Part shown: positions 9,112 through 18,750 of the stretch, piece after piece
How the letters are laid out: every line of letters starts with the position of its first letter
Numbering within the stretch: the stretch's first letter is position 1
NCBI GenBank assembly: GCA_934565415.1
Contig: CAKTHQ010000001.1
Coordinates: 56,514-120,513 of the forward strand
Direction: 5' to 3'
Origin: an uncultured Oscillospiraceae bacterium
GTDB taxonomy: Bacteria > Bacillota > Clostridia > Oscillospirales > Oscillospiraceae
DNA length: 64,000 nucleotides
Translations under genes and position numbers: made by a program
Notes under the pieces: model-generated
The model's database searches: none
What the model was told of the DNA's origin: nothing
Seen by the model: the letters and a program-made list of their open reading frames with translations, nothing else

Positions 9112-10305
9112 ATGCCCATTCTTACCAGACGAGCCAACAAGACCCCCCTGGGGATCTATATTCATATTCCCTTCTGCCGCAGCAAGTGCCAGTACTGTGA
9201 CTTTTACTCCCTGGCCTGCAAGGACGACAAGCTGATGGACGACTACCTGGATGCCATCTGCGCCCATATCAAGGAGGCGGGGGCTCTGTGCCCCAGCTAT
9301 CGGGTGGATACGGTGTATTTTGGCGGCGGCACCCCCAGCTATTTTGGGGCCGACGCCCTGGCCATTATTCTTACCACCCTGCGGCGGAACTTTGATGTGG
9401 CTATGGATGCGGAAATCACCTTTGAGGCCAACCCGGACTCCGTAACGGATAAGCTTTTGCACCGGCTCCGGGCCGAGGGCTTCAACCGGGTGAGTCTGGG
9501 CATCCAGTGCGACGACGACGAGATTTTAAAGAAGCTGGGCCGCCCCCATACCTACGACCAGGCGGTAAAGGCCTACCAGCGGATCCGCAAGGCGGGCTTC
9601 CGGAATGTATCCGTGGACCTGATGTACGGCCTCCCGGGCCAGAGCCTCCACGACTGGCAGGACACTCTGGACAATGTGCTGCGCTTAAACCCGGAGCATA
9701 TCTCCTGCTATGGGCTGAAGGTGGAAGAGGGTACCCCCCTTTACGAAATCAAGGACTTTGCCAACCTGCCTGACGACGATACCCAGGCGGATATGTATAT
9801 GGCCGCCATCGAGGCCGTCCGGGCCCGGGGGTTCCGCCAGTACGAAATTTCCAACTTCTGCCGGAAGGGCTTATATTCCCGGCACAATACCAAGTATTGG
9901 ACCGGCGGGGAGTATCTGGGCTTCGGCCCCAGCGCCAGCTCGGATTTTGCGGGCAAGCGCTTTACCATGGTAAGGGACCTGCGGGCCTATATTCAGGGCA
10001 TCAAAACCGGCGGAAACATCATGGAGGATGTCCAGGAAATCCCCCTGCGGGAGCGGGCCGGAGAATACCTGATGCTCCGCCTGCGGACTACCGCCGGCAT
10101 CTACGCCGAGGAATACGAGCGGACCTTCCTGCTGCCCTTTAAGCCCCTGGAAGAGGTCCTCCTCAAGCACCGGGTCTACTACCGCACCGCCCAGGGTGAG
10201 GACGGCCGATGGTACCTGACCCCCAGGGGGTTCCTGGTATCCAACGACATCATTTCGGACCTCCTGCTTGCCCAGGACGAATCGGAGCCGCTGAAACGGC
10301 TGTAA
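9112..10305 (+). CDS. hemW: Radical SAM heme chaperone HemW
   Basis: HemW-type protein, often annotated as oxygen-independent coproporphyrinogen oxidase, that delivers heme. The radical SAM motif CRSKCQYC (CX3CX2C) sits near residues 22-29, and FGGGTPS and GLPGQ follow as in the family. At 397 residues it has the expected HemN C-terminal domain. It lacks the extra N-terminal cysteine region of true HemN. AAGGAGG 7 bases before ATG 9112 fixes the start. The YhcH-like gene follows after 21 bases, probably in one transcript. Confidence 0.92.
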   Translation: MPILTRRANKTPLGIYIHIPFCRSKCQYCDFYSLACKDDKLMDDYLDAICAHIKEAGALCPSYRVDTVYFGGGTPSYFGADALAIILTTLRRNFDVAMDAEITFEANPDSVTDKLLHRLRAEGFNRVSLGIQCDDDEILKKLGRPHTYDQAVKAYQRIRKAGFRNVSVDLMYGLPGQSLHDWQDTLDNVLRLNPEHISCYGLKVEEGTPLYEIKDFANLPDDDTQADMYMAAIEAVRARGFRQYEISNFCRKGLYSRHNTKYWTGGEYLGFGPSASSDFAGKRFTMVRDLRAYIQGIKTGGNIMEDVQEIPLRERAGEYLMLRLRTTAGIYAEEYERTFLLPFKPLEEVLLKHRVYYRTAQGEDGRWYLTPRGFLVSNDIISDLLLAQDESEPLKRL

Positions 10306-10326
10306 GTATAAAAGGAGGAACGCATT

Positions 10327-10770
10327 ATGATTTACGACAGCTTAGACCATGTAGAAAGCTACAAGGGCATCCATCCCGGCCTGTACCGGGCGCTGACCAT
10401 CCTGCGGGATACGGACTTTTCCCGGATGGAAGACACCCGGGTAGAGGTGGACGGGAAGAATCTGTTCTACTTTTTGCAGAGCTACGAAACCAAGCAGAAC
10501 GATACCCCGGAGGCCCACCGGGCCTATGCCGATATCCAGGTAGTGCTGGAAGGCAAGGAAAAAATGGGTGTCGGCGCTTTGGAGGACATGACCGAGGAGG
10601 TCAAGGCCAACCCCGACGGGGATATCTGGTTCTACCGTGGCCCTATGGACTATGTGACCCTGACCCCCGGCAAGTTTGCCGTCCTGTTTCCCCAGGATGC
10701 CCACGCCCCCGGCATCAGCGTGGAGGGCCCGGCGCCTGCAAGAAAGTGCGTATTTAAAGTGAAGCTGTAA
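10327..10770 (+). CDS. YhcH/YjgK/YiaL-family (DUF386) protein
   Basis: A 147-residue single-domain cupin-like protein of the YhcH/YiaL family, whose members lie in sialic acid and other sugar pathways and may act as anomerases or isomerases. Seen here: the conserved start IYDSL, EAHRAYADIQVVLEG (the family's H-x-x-Y-x-D-I-Q core), and FAVLFPQDAHAPG with the metal-site histidine near the end. AAGGAGG lies before ATG 10327. The gene ends just before a strong hairpin. The sugar substrate cannot be told. Confidence 0.88.
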   Translation: MIYDSLDHVESYKGIHPGLYRALTILRDTDFSRMEDTRVEVDGKNLFYFLQSYETKQNDTPEAHRAYADIQVVLEGKEKMGVGALEDMTEEVKANPDGDIWFYRGPMDYVTLTPGKFAVLFPQDAHAPGISVEGPAPARKCVFKVKL

Positions 10771-10780
10771 GGCAAGCAAG

Positions 10781-10831
10781 AAAACTGCCGCCGTGAACCA
10801 ACTGGAAATTGGTCCACGGCGGCAGTTTTTG
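10781..10831. terminator. Strong bidirectional terminator
   Basis: AAAACTGCCGCCGTG pairs with CACGGCGGCAGTTTT (15 bp) and the loop holds a second small stem ACCAA/TTGGT. T and A tracts flank it, so it can also stop the convergent operon that ends at 10908. Confidence 0.88.
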
Positions 10832-10907
10832 ATTTTAAGAAGTGCGGCCCCGCACGAAAGCCGTGCGGGACCAACTAGGAGAAAAGAAGAATAGAAAAAC
10901 GGGGGGC

Positions 10908-12410
10908 TCAATTCTCGTATTCCTTTAGAATTTCAGGCCGGGTAATCAGGCGGCCGTTTTGGGCCCGGATGTAGTCCTGGGCGATCTTTCTGGCTCGTGC
11001 CTTTTCTGCCGCGGCTCTGGCTTCATCCCGCCGGTACAGGCCGCCCAGTTCGGTGATGCTGGCCTGAATTTCGGCAACATTCTGGTCCCGGGGCTGGGTG
11101 CTGTTTTTGGCACAGACTGCGGCAGCCGCGCCGGAGGCCTGGCCGATGCCCATAATGCCGCCTTGCGTCCGGTAGGAGCCATGGGCCTCACTGGTACCGG
11201 AAATGCAGCGGCCGGAGAGAATCAGACCGTCGATATGCTTGGGCACCAGGCAGCGGTAGGGAATGCCGTAGGTATCCAGAGGGACCTTCCAAACGCCGCC
11301 GTTGCCGTAGCCGGTGGCGCCGTCCGGATTGTGCAGGTCGATGGGGAAGTAGCCTCTGGAAATTTCATCCTCAAATTTTCGACCGTTGTAAACATCGCTG
11401 CCCGTCAGGGTGTACATACCCTCAATGTGGCGGGTTTCCCGGACGCCAACTTCAGAGCCGGTGGTGCTGACAAAGGCGTTTTCAAAACCGGGCACATATT
11501 TGATCATAAACTCGGAAACGGAATCGATTTGCCGCCGTCCGTCCAGCTCACTTTCGGTGCGCTTAAATACATCGGTAGCATCCAGACCGCAGATCCGGGT
11601 GGCATTGAAGTGCATGGTGCCCGGATGAATACCGTTCAGAACGATGACGGAATCCCGGCCAAAGCACAGGTCCCCGGCTTCAACAGCCTGCCTGACCAGC
11701 TTCTTAAAGCCCTGGCCCACAAAATACTTCTGCTTCAGGCGGTCGTCAAATTCCCGCATGGGGACGATGTCGCTGAGAAATTCAAAGTCATCCGGGTTGT
11801 CCAGAATGTACTGGTACACCTTTTCGGTATCCACGTTTGCCATTTCAAACATGGAGGAGGAGGGGGACATCTTATGGGTCTTTTCGTCGCCCATGACATA
11901 GTTTTCGCCGGCCTTTACAGCCACATCGCCGTCGCCGGTGGCATCCACCACTACCTTGGCGTGGAAGTCGTTGCGCAGTCCCTGCTTATCCATGGCCACG
12001 ACGCCGGTCAGCCGATTTCCGTCCATCAGCACATCTGCGATGACGCTATGGTAAAGAATGTCCGCGCCGAATTCCGTCAGCATTTCGGCGGCCACATACT
12101 TATATTTCTCCCGGTCGTAGAAACCCAGGGAATCGCCGCTGCCGTAGGGGTCCAGGGTCTTCATGTGGCCTGTAGAGCCCTTTTCCTTTACCATCCGGTC
12201 CATAAACTGCTGGGGCAGACCGTCGATGACCTGCTCATCCTTATAGTGGAAGGGGGAAATAGGCCCCAGGCAGGCAGCCGTGGCGGCACCGCCTAAAAAG
12301 CCGTTTTTCTCGATCAATAGGGTAGAGGCCCCCAGCTTGGCACTGGCCATAGCGGCCATGATGCCGGCCGGACCGCCGCCAACAACGATCACATCGTAAT
12401 AATGCTTCAT
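10908..12410 (-). CDS. FAD-dependent oxidoreductase (PF12831-type)
   Basis: A 500-residue flavoprotein with an N-terminal Rossmann motif VIVVGGGPAGIMAA and the FAD-dependent continuation LIEKNGFLGG and VVVDATGDGDVA; the C-terminal part GLILSGRCISGTSEAHGSYR is typical of this family. The substrate is unknown. It is the last gene of the operon that starts at 15670 with a sugar ABC importer (66 bases after the binding protein), so it probably oxidises or reduces the imported sugar or a derivative. No signal peptide. Confidence 0.87.
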   Translation of the reverse strand: MKHYYDVIVVGGGPAGIMAAMASAKLGASTLLIEKNGFLGGAATAACLGPISPFHYKDEQVIDGLPQQFMDRMVKEKGSTGHMKTLDPYGSGDSLGFYDREKYKYVAAEMLTEFGADILYHSVIADVLMDGNRLTGVVAMDKQGLRNDFHAKVVVDATGDGDVAVKAGENYVMGDEKTHKMSPSSSMFEMANVDTEKVYQYILDNPDDFEFLSDIVPMREFDDRLKQKYFVGQGFKKLVRQAVEAGDLCFGRDSVIVLNGIHPGTMHFNATRICGLDATDVFKRTESELDGRRQIDSVSEFMIKYVPGFENAFVSTTGSEVGVRETRHIEGMYTLTGSDVYNGRKFEDEISRGYFPIDLHNPDGATGYGNGGVWKVPLDTYGIPYRCLVPKHIDGLILSGRCISGTSEAHGSYRTQGGIMGIGQASGAAAAVCAKNSTQPRDQNVAEIQASITELGGLYRRDEARAAAEKARARKIAQDYIRAQNGRLITRPEILKEYEN

Positions 12411-12475
12411 AAGAATGTCACTCCTGTGCTTTTATGGCTTGGAAGGGCCGGAGGCCCTTCCAAGTGAAAATGGAT

Positions 12476-13783
12476 TTACTTATTGTTGTACCAGTCAGCC
12501 GCACTGTCCAGAGCCGCCTGGGCATCCGCACCCTGGAAGACCACGGACTGGACTGCCTGGGCAATCTTGACTTCCAGCTCGGAATAGTCGGCGGGGAAGA
12601 AGGTCATATTGCCGGTGGTGGCGTATTCGCTCCACATCTTCATTTCCTCGTAGTCATCCATGGCCTGGATCTCGGGATCGTCAAAGACATCGGTACGAAC
12701 GGTCATGCACTTGGCGCTCATCCACTTTTTCTGATTCTCGATGCTGTAGAAGTAACGGATGAAGTCCCAAGCCATATCGGGGTCCTTGGCCTGGCTGCCG
12801 ATGGCCAGAGTCTGACCGGCAACGAAGGCGGGGGCAGTGCCGTTTACACCGGCGATGGGGGCGGAGGAGAAGCTGCCTGCAAGATCGGAAGATTTGATGG
12901 TGGAGGCACGCTGGGTACCGGCATCCATGGAATAGACTGTGCCGGACTTAAAGGCGTCCACAACATCGTCGTAGGCCATGTTCAGAACGCTGCCGTCCAT
13001 GGTTCCGGCATCCACCAGCTGCTTGATGAAGTTGACGACCTTTACACCGGCCTCACTGTTGAAGATGGCCTTGCCGTCCTTGTCGAACAGGTCGCCGCCG
13101 GCAGAGCGCAGCCAGGGGGTAAAGGTCTCCATCAGAGCGGTGCCGTTGGAGCCCTCGCTGAGGCCGACGGCAAAGCCCATAGCCAGATCGGTGGATTTTT
13201 CGGCAGCGGCCAGCAGGTCGTCCCAGGTTTCGGGAGCTTTGTCAAAAATATCGTTGCGGTACCAGTTTACGGTGACACGGCTCTCCCAGGGCAGGGAGTA
13301 GATCTCGCCGTCGGCCTGGGTCAGCTTTTCCGCGGTATGGATATAGGCAGGGGTCTCGGCGATGAATTCCTTGGCATATTTGGTCATGGGCTGGATGGTG
13401 CCTGCCTCAATGTGCTGCATCAGCTGGTCGGAGAAGGCGTTTACAATGTCGGGGCCATTGCCGGCAGCGGTTTTCTGGATCAGCTGGGATTCGTACTGGC
13501 TCCAGTGGATGCTTTCTACGGTAACGGTGTTGCCGTAGGCGTTTGTGGCGTTGTATTCGTCAACGATCTCCTTCAAAACGACGCATCTGGGGTCGTCGGT
13601 GGAGGCGGGGTCCAGGAAAATGGTGAAGGTCATATCTACACCGCCCTTGGAAGCTTCGGCAGAAGTGTTGCCGGAAGCGGCCTGGGTGGTGGCAGTGGTG
13701 GTTCCGGACGAGGAAGAGGAGCCGCAGGCGGCCATGGACAGGACCATCACAGCGGCCAGGAGAAGAGACAACATCTTTTTCAT
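12476..13783 (-). CDS. Sugar ABC transporter substrate-binding lipoprotein
   Basis: Extracellular solute-binding protein (family 1) of 435 residues, tethered to the membrane. The N terminus MKKMLSLLLAAVMVLSMAACGS is a lipoprotein signal with the lipobox MAAC, followed by a Ser/Thr/Ala linker. I chose ATG 13783 because it starts exactly at the signal peptide and has GAGGT upstream; an in-frame ATG 11 codons earlier would add a non-signal leader. It belongs with the two permeases upstream. No ATPase is encoded here, so a shared MsmK-type ATPase elsewhere is likely. Confidence 0.9.
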   Translation of the reverse strand: MKKMLSLLLAAVMVLSMAACGSSSSSGTTTATTQAASGNTSAEASKGGVDMTFTIFLDPASTDDPRCVVLKEIVDEYNATNAYGNTVTVESIHWSQYESQLIQKTAAGNGPDIVNAFSDQLMQHIEAGTIQPMTKYAKEFIAETPAYIHTAEKLTQADGEIYSLPWESRVTVNWYRNDIFDKAPETWDDLLAAAEKSTDLAMGFAVGLSEGSNGTALMETFTPWLRSAGGDLFDKDGKAIFNSEAGVKVVNFIKQLVDAGTMDGSVLNMAYDDVVDAFKSGTVYSMDAGTQRASTIKSSDLAGSFSSAPIAGVNGTAPAFVAGQTLAIGSQAKDPDMAWDFIRYFYSIENQKKWMSAKCMTVRTDVFDDPEIQAMDDYEEMKMWSEYATTGNMTFFPADYSELEVKIAQAVQSVVFQGADAQAALDSAADWYNNK

Positions 13784-13912
13784 AGCATAAACCTCATTTC
13801 TTTTTTGTTGCGGCACCTGCCGGAAAGAACTCCCGGCCTGACGTCATTGACCGGGTTCCTTTTCCGGGACAGGGTGCCTTTGCTTATTTTTGGGCCGAGA
13901 TACTTCGGCCGA

Positions 13913-14761
13913 TCAGCCTTTTACGGCGCCTGCGGCCATGCCTTCCACAAAGTGGCGCTGGAGCAGAACGAACAGAATCACAATGGGGACGATGGAAATG
14001 GTCACGGCGGCCATCAGCTTGCCCCACTGGATGCCGTACTGGGAAATGTAGTTGTATAGTCCGATAGACAGCATCCGCAACTCATTCTTGGTGGTAAAGG
14101 TGGAGGAGACCAGAAAGTCATTCCATACATATACGGCACTGAGCAGGGCGGCGGAGACGATTCCTGGCTTGGAAATGGGAAGGATGATCCGGTAAAAGAC
14201 CATTGGCTGGGAGCAGCCGTCGATAATGCCGGCTTCCATCAGTTCCTTGGGCAGCTTTTCAAAGAAGCCCCGCAGGATCCAAGCCAACACCGGTACCCGC
14301 CAGGCGGTGTAGATGAGGATCAACAGGAAGCGGGTGTCGTACAGGCCAAACTTAACGGCCAGCATATACAGCGGTACCAACATGGCAACCGGCGGCACCA
14401 TACTCGTCATCAGAATGACGAACATCATCTGTTTTTTGTACCGGATCCGGAAATTGGTCAACGCGTAGGCTGCATGGGCTGCAATGAGGGTGGCTACCAG
14501 AATGCAGATGACCGTTACGATCACGGAATTCAGCAGGTACTTGGGAAAGTCAGATTGGAAGATAACGGCGGAGAAATTGCCCCAATTGAGCTTGCCTGGG
14601 ATCATGGTGGGGGGAAAGGAATTGACTTCTCCGTCGGTTTTCAGGGCGGTGGTAATGGCCCAAAGGACCGGGAAAATGGAGATAAGCGATGCCAGGACCA
14701 GTACCACATAGGTCAGCGCGTCCAGCCAGGGCCGCCGATGCAGACCGTTTCGAGATTTCAT
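13913..14761 (-). CDS. Sugar ABC transporter permease (MalG type)
   Basis: Inner-membrane subunit of 282 residues with about six membrane segments. The cytoplasmic EAA loop is seen at KELMEAGIIDGCSQPMVFYR near residue 195. AGGAGGG precedes ATG 14761, and the gene starts 18 bases after the upstream permease stop. Confidence 0.92.
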   Translation of the reverse strand: MKSRNGLHRRPWLDALTYVVLVLASLISIFPVLWAITTALKTDGEVNSFPPTMIPGKLNWGNFSAVIFQSDFPKYLLNSVIVTVICILVATLIAAHAAYALTNFRIRYKKQMMFVILMTSMVPPVAMLVPLYMLAVKFGLYDTRFLLILIYTAWRVPVLAWILRGFFEKLPKELMEAGIIDGCSQPMVFYRIILPISKPGIVSAALLSAVYVWNDFLVSSTFTTKNELRMLSIGLYNYISQYGIQWGKLMAAVTISIVPIVILFVLLQRHFVEGMAAGAVKG

Positions 14762-14779
14762 AAGCCGGGTTCCCTCCTT

Positions 14780-15670
14780 TTAATCGTCTGCTGCTTTCAA
14801 AAGCCGGACATATACGGCACTGAAGGCGATGTTGCAAATGAAGATGATTACGCTGAATGCGGCGGCGATATCCATGTGCCAATAGCTGAAGCCGTTCTGG
14901 TAGGCGGCAACGCTCAGGGTCTGGGTGGAATTGAAGGGGCCGCCGGCAGTCAGAACAAAGATCAGAGTCACCATATTAAAATACTCGATGCTCTGCATGA
15001 CCAGGGCCGTGATCAGCGTTGGACGAATGACCGGCAGGGTGATCCGGGTATATACCTTCCAGTCGGTGGCACCGTCCATCATAGCGGCCTCCCGCAGTTC
15101 CCCCGGAACGGTTTGTAGCGCCGCCAGGGTCAGGATTACAACGACCGGAAGGGTATTCCACACATTGGCAAAAACAACTACCAGCTTGGCTGTCATTGGG
15201 GAACTCAACAGGTCCAGCTTGCTTCCGGTAAGCTTGTAGGCCAGGTAGCTGACCGGACCAAAACTGCCGTTCAGGATCCAGCGCCACAGCATGGCGGTAA
15301 CGGTTTGGGACAGAACCCAGGGGATGATGATGAGCGTCCGGAACAGTACCGTTCCCTTTACCTTGCGGTTGAGCAGGGTGCCCAGAAGAATGCCCAGAGG
15401 CATGACCAGTACCAGGGACAAGACCACATACTCGATGGAATTAAGAATATTTTGCAGGCCGCCTTCTTTAAAAACCGTAATGTAGTTTTTAAAGCCTACA
15501 AAATCACCGACCTGCGCATAGGAGGTGGCGTGGAAGCTGTTTCGGAAGGCCATGACGATGGGGACGAAGGTGATACAGACGATCAGCAGAAACGCTGGTG
15601 TCAGAAAAAGGATGGAAGAGGGAATGTCCGAGTTCTTCCGCAATTTCCGCTGGGAGGATTGTGGCGTCAT
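14780..15670 (-). CDS. Sugar ABC transporter permease (MalF type)
   Basis: First gene of the sugar-import operon; 296 residues with about six membrane segments and the EAA loop GELREAAMMDGATDWKVYTR. I chose ATG 15670, which has AAAGGAGCC upstream. The longer frame begins inside the palindromic operator at 15711-15739 and would add a non-membrane leader. The promoter at 15748-15776 and the divergent-side LacI gene suggest control by that repressor. Confidence 0.92.
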   Translation of the reverse strand: MTPQSSQRKLRKNSDIPSSILFLTPAFLLIVCITFVPIVMAFRNSFHATSYAQVGDFVGFKNYITVFKEGGLQNILNSIEYVVLSLVLVMPLGILLGTLLNRKVKGTVLFRTLIIIPWVLSQTVTAMLWRWILNGSFGPVSYLAYKLTGSKLDLLSSPMTAKLVVVFANVWNTLPVVVILTLAALQTVPGELREAAMMDGATDWKVYTRITLPVIRPTLITALVMQSIEYFNMVTLIFVLTAGGPFNSTQTLSVAAYQNGFSYWHMDIAAAFSVIIFICNIAFSAVYVRLLKAADD

Positions 15671-15710
15671 AAGCGATGGGCTCCTTTCACAGGTTGGGAT
15701 GATCAATCCG

Positions 15711-15739
15711 ATGAATGCGTATTCTGAATACGCATTCAT
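15711..15739 (-). promoter_or_regulatory. 29-bp perfect palindrome, likely operator
   Basis: Two 14-base arms, ATGAATGCGTATTC and its reverse complement, surround a single central base. It lies directly downstream of the -10 box of the sugar operon, where a bound repressor would block transcription. The LacI-family gene next door is the obvious candidate, although LacI operators more often have a central CG. Confidence 0.75.
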
Positions 15740-15747
15740 TTGCCTGC

Positions 15748-15776
15748 ATTATATTTCTGATAAATCAAAATGTCAA
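15748..15776 (-). promoter_or_regulatory. Promoter of the sugar ABC/FAD oxidoreductase operon
   Basis: Consensus TTGACA (15776-15771), 17 bases, TATAAT (15753-15748) on the minus strand, immediately before the palindrome. Confidence 0.88.
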
Positions 15777-15880
15777 ATATTTTTTGGGCACTCCATACAG
15801 ATTTGTGGGGCTCATCCAAAATAAGAATCAAATTTTTGTGGTATATCAACAACGGCGGGGCATAAAAAGGCCGGGACCAG

Positions 15881-15918
15881 AAAGAGGGGCTGTTGCAAAA
15901 ATACAACAGCCCCTCTTT
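15881..15918 (-). terminator. Terminator after the LacI-family gene
   Basis: AAAGAGGGGCTGTTG pairs with CAACAGCCCCTCTTT (15 bp). It separates the regulator from the sugar operon. Confidence 0.85.
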
Positions 15919-15960
15919 GAACAGCCTCGGAAAACAGGAAGGCAAAGAAAGCGGGCAGAC

Positions 15961-16962
15961 TCAGGGAGCGCCCAAGGTGGATTCCCGCTCGATCAAGCGG
16001 CAAAGAAAGCGGTGGCAGCCGGAAAAATGATCCCGGTCTCCGGTCAGATAGTTTAAGGCAATGTCGATCATTTCCTCCACGGGGAAGCGCATACTGGACA
16101 GGCGGTAGGCACTCCAGCTGCTCTGCTCAATATCGTCAAAGCCAACAACGGCGCATTGCTGGGGAACGGAGATGCCGGCGTTCCGAAGTGCGTCCAGTGC
16201 CCCCATGCCGATCAGGTCGTTGCCGCAGAAGATACCGCAGCGCTCCCGGGTGACTTGGGGAAGCAGCTGCTTTGCTCGTTCCAGACCGGAGGCATAGGTG
16301 TATTCCCCGAAGGACCAGCTGGGTTCATCGGCACCCAGTTCCCGGAGACGCTGGCAAAATCCCCGCAGTCGCTCCGTACTGCTGGGCATACTGTCCGGAC
16401 CGGAAATACAGAAAAAGCGCCGGCAGCCCTGTCTCCACAGACAGTCGGCCGCAAGGCTTCCGTTTCGGATCTCGTCACTGCCGATGCTGCAAAACCGGTT
16501 GGACTGGACCTGGTAGTTGATAAGGACTACTGGCAGAATATCCGGAACATCCTTGCACAGGAGCTGCTCGGAAAGGGAAGCGGAGGCGATAACCAGGCCG
16601 TCCACCCGAAAGCTCATGGCCTCTGCCATAACGGCTTCGATGTCATTGGTCACGCTTCCGTTGAACAGAAGTACCTTCTTTCCCTCCTGTGAAAGTCGGT
16701 CCATGAGTGATGCAATCAGGTTTGTATAAAACGGATTGGTGATGTCCCGGACGATCACGCCAATCAGGCCGGTGGTGTTGCTGTTCAAGCTTTTTGCAAT
16801 GGCATTTGGATAGTATTGCAACTGTCTGGCGGCATTCAGCACCTTGGCCCGGGTAGACTGGATCACCGTATCCGGTTGGTTAAAGACACGGGAGACGGTG
16901 GCTTGAGATACACCTGCCAGCTTTGCAACATCGGTGGAAGTATATTTTGTAAAATCAGGCAT
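15961..16962 (-). CDS. LacI-family transcriptional regulator
   Basis: A 333-residue repressor with an N-terminal helix-turn-helix (STDVAKLAGVSQATVSRVFNQP, about 9-30), the hinge helix YYPNAIAKSLNSN, and a periplasmic-binding-protein-like effector domain. It sits next to the sugar ABC operon in the same direction but with its own promoter (16996-17024) and terminator. The likely target is the 29-bp palindrome at 15711, and the inducer is likely the imported sugar. Confidence 0.92.
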   Translation of the reverse strand: MPDFTKYTSTDVAKLAGVSQATVSRVFNQPDTVIQSTRAKVLNAARQLQYYPNAIAKSLNSNTTGLIGVIVRDITNPFYTNLIASLMDRLSQEGKKVLLFNGSVTNDIEAVMAEAMSFRVDGLVIASASLSEQLLCKDVPDILPVVLINYQVQSNRFCSIGSDEIRNGSLAADCLWRQGCRRFFCISGPDSMPSSTERLRGFCQRLRELGADEPSWSFGEYTYASGLERAKQLLPQVTRERCGIFCGNDLIGMGALDALRNAGISVPQQCAVVGFDDIEQSSWSAYRLSSMRFPVEEMIDIALNYLTGDRDHFSGCHRFLCRLIERESTLGAP

Positions 16963-16995
16963 GGGAAGGACTCCTTTCGCAGGGTTCTTGCTTGA

Positions 16996-17024
16996 AGTAT
17001 AACACTAAAATTTTCCAAAGACAA
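16996..17024 (-). promoter_or_regulatory. Promoter of the LacI-family gene
   Basis: TTGTCT (17024-17019), 17 bases, TATACT (17001-16996) on the minus strand. Confidence 0.75.
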
Positions 17025-17163
17025 TGGGCAGGCCACCGCAAATTTTCCGGATTGTTCAAAAAATTTCAAAGACGGCGCTATAAATTTTACAAAGTATACA
17101 GACGCTCTAAGGCCAAAAATCTGCCGAGGCAGGGCGGGAGAGTGTATAAAGTCCGTTTCCTTG

Positions 17164-17193
17164 TTGACAATCCATTGTCCCCTTTGCTATAAT
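17164..17193 (+). promoter_or_regulatory. Promoter of the dlt-like operon
   Basis: TTGACA (17164-17169), 18 bases, TATAAT (17188-17193). It serves the four tightly packed genes at 17239-21785. Confidence 0.85.
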
Positions 17194-17238
17194 GCTATCC
17201 GTAAGAAAGTGCCATTTTAATCCTAAGGATGTTTGCTT

Positions 17239-18750
17239 ATGAACAATATTCTAACGTATTTGCAGACAAGCACGGACCGCTTCCCGGAGCGGACTGCGGT
17301 GTTGGACGACTGCAAAAAATATACCTACAGCCAGTATTACGCTCTGACCCGGCGCATCGGCTCCGGGCTGTGCGGTTTTACCGCCCAAAAGCAGCCGGTG
17401 GGGGTGTACATGGAAAAGTGCGCCGACGCCGTGGCGGTATTTATGGGGGCCGTGTGGGCCGGATGCTTCTATTCCTGCCTGAATACGGAGCTGCCCGGGT
17501 CCCGCCTGCAGCAGATTGTTTCCGTTCTGGAGCCCGGGGTTATTGTCACCCAGGAAGCGCTGCTGCCGAAGGCAAAGGAGCTGTTCCCGGGGCAGACCAT
17601 CGCAACGGTGGAGGCCCTTTCCCAAACGGAAGAAAATGCCTCCGCGCTGGCGGACCGGCAAACCAGGGCCTGTGATACGGATGTACTTTATGTAAACTTC
17701 ACCTCCGGCTCCACCGGCGTTCCCAAGGGCATCGCCGTGGGCAACCGCAGCGTACTGGACTTTATTGATTTCTTTGTGCCCCTGTTCGGCATTGACCATA
17801 CGGATGTGATTGCCAACCAGGCTCCCTTTGATTTTGATGTGTCCGTTAAGGATATTTATTCCGCGCTGAAGGCCGGGGCCTGCCTGGCGGTGGTACCGAG
17901 AAAACTGTTTTCCGTGCCCACCCAGCTCATCGATTTTCTGTGCGACACCGGTACCACCACCATGATCTGGGCCGTGTCCGCCCTGTGCCTGATTACCGGC
18001 TTCCACGCCCTGGACTACCGGACCCCGGAAACCGTGAAGCGGATCATTTATTCCGGTGAGGTCATGCCTCTGAAGGCCCTGAAGGAATTCCGGAAGCACC
18101 TGCCGGATGTGATGTATGTAAACGTATACGGCCCTACGGAGATCACCTGCAACTGCACCTATCACATCCTGGAAAAGGACCGGGATTATTCCGGCGGCAT
18201 TCCCATCGGCCGCCCCTTCCCCAACGAGGATGTATTCCTGCTGGACGGGGAAGACAGGCTGGTAACGGAGCCGGATACCGAGGGGGAAATCTGCGTCCGG
18301 GGTACTGCCCTGGCTTTGGGCTACTATAAAAATCCGGAACAGAACGCCGCCCACTTTGTCCAGAACCCCCTGAACAAATGCTACCCCGAGCGGATCTACC
18401 GCACCGGGGACCTGGGCAAGTACAACGACCTGGAAGAGCTGGTGTTCAGCGGCCGGAAGGATTTCCAGATTAAGTATATGGGCCACCGCATCGAGCTGGA
18501 AGAGATTGAGCGGGCGATGAACGCCGTGGACGGAGTGGAGCGGGCCTGCTGCCTGTTCGACGAAAAGCGGTCCCGCCTCCGGGGCTTCTATGTGGGTACC
18601 GTTGCCAAGGAGGACCTGGGCGCCATTCTGCGGCGGGACCTGCCTGTGTTTATGGTCCCCGGCATTCTGCGGCAGGTGGAGATGATGCCTTTGACAAAGA
18701 ACGGCAAAATCGACCGGAAAGCGCTGGCCGAAATGGCAGGGGGCAGATGA
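17239..18750 (+). CDS. Amino acid adenylating ligase, DltA-like
   Basis: Member of the AMP-forming ligase family most like D-alanine:carrier protein ligase (DltA). It would activate an amino acid with ATP and load it on the carrier protein encoded at 19924. The 503-residue protein shows the P-loop-like FTSGSTGVPKG (about 153-163), VYGPTE, the YRTGDLG hinge region, and the final NGKIDRKAL lysine motif, so it should be active. ATG 17239 follows TAAGGAT. Neighbours (decarboxylase-fold enzyme, carrier, MBOAT) differ from a standard dltABCD set, so the substrate may not be D-alanine. Confidence 0.88.
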   Translation: MNNILTYLQTSTDRFPERTAVLDDCKKYTYSQYYALTRRIGSGLCGFTAQKQPVGVYMEKCADAVAVFMGAVWAGCFYSCLNTELPGSRLQQIVSVLEPGVIVTQEALLPKAKELFPGQTIATVEALSQTEENASALADRQTRACDTDVLYVNFTSGSTGVPKGIAVGNRSVLDFIDFFVPLFGIDHTDVIANQAPFDFDVSVKDIYSALKAGACLAVVPRKLFSVPTQLIDFLCDTGTTTMIWAVSALCLITGFHALDYRTPETVKRIIYSGEVMPLKALKEFRKHLPDVMYVNVYGPTEITCNCTYHILEKDRDYSGGIPIGRPFPNEDVFLLDGEDRLVTEPDTEGEICVRGTALALGYYKNPEQNAAHFVQNPLNKCYPERIYRTGDLGKYNDLEELVFSGRKDFQIKYMGHRIELEEIERAMNAVDGVERACCLFDEKRSRLRGFYVGTVAKEDLGAILRRDLPVFMVPGILRQVEMMPLTKNGKIDRKALAEMAGGR

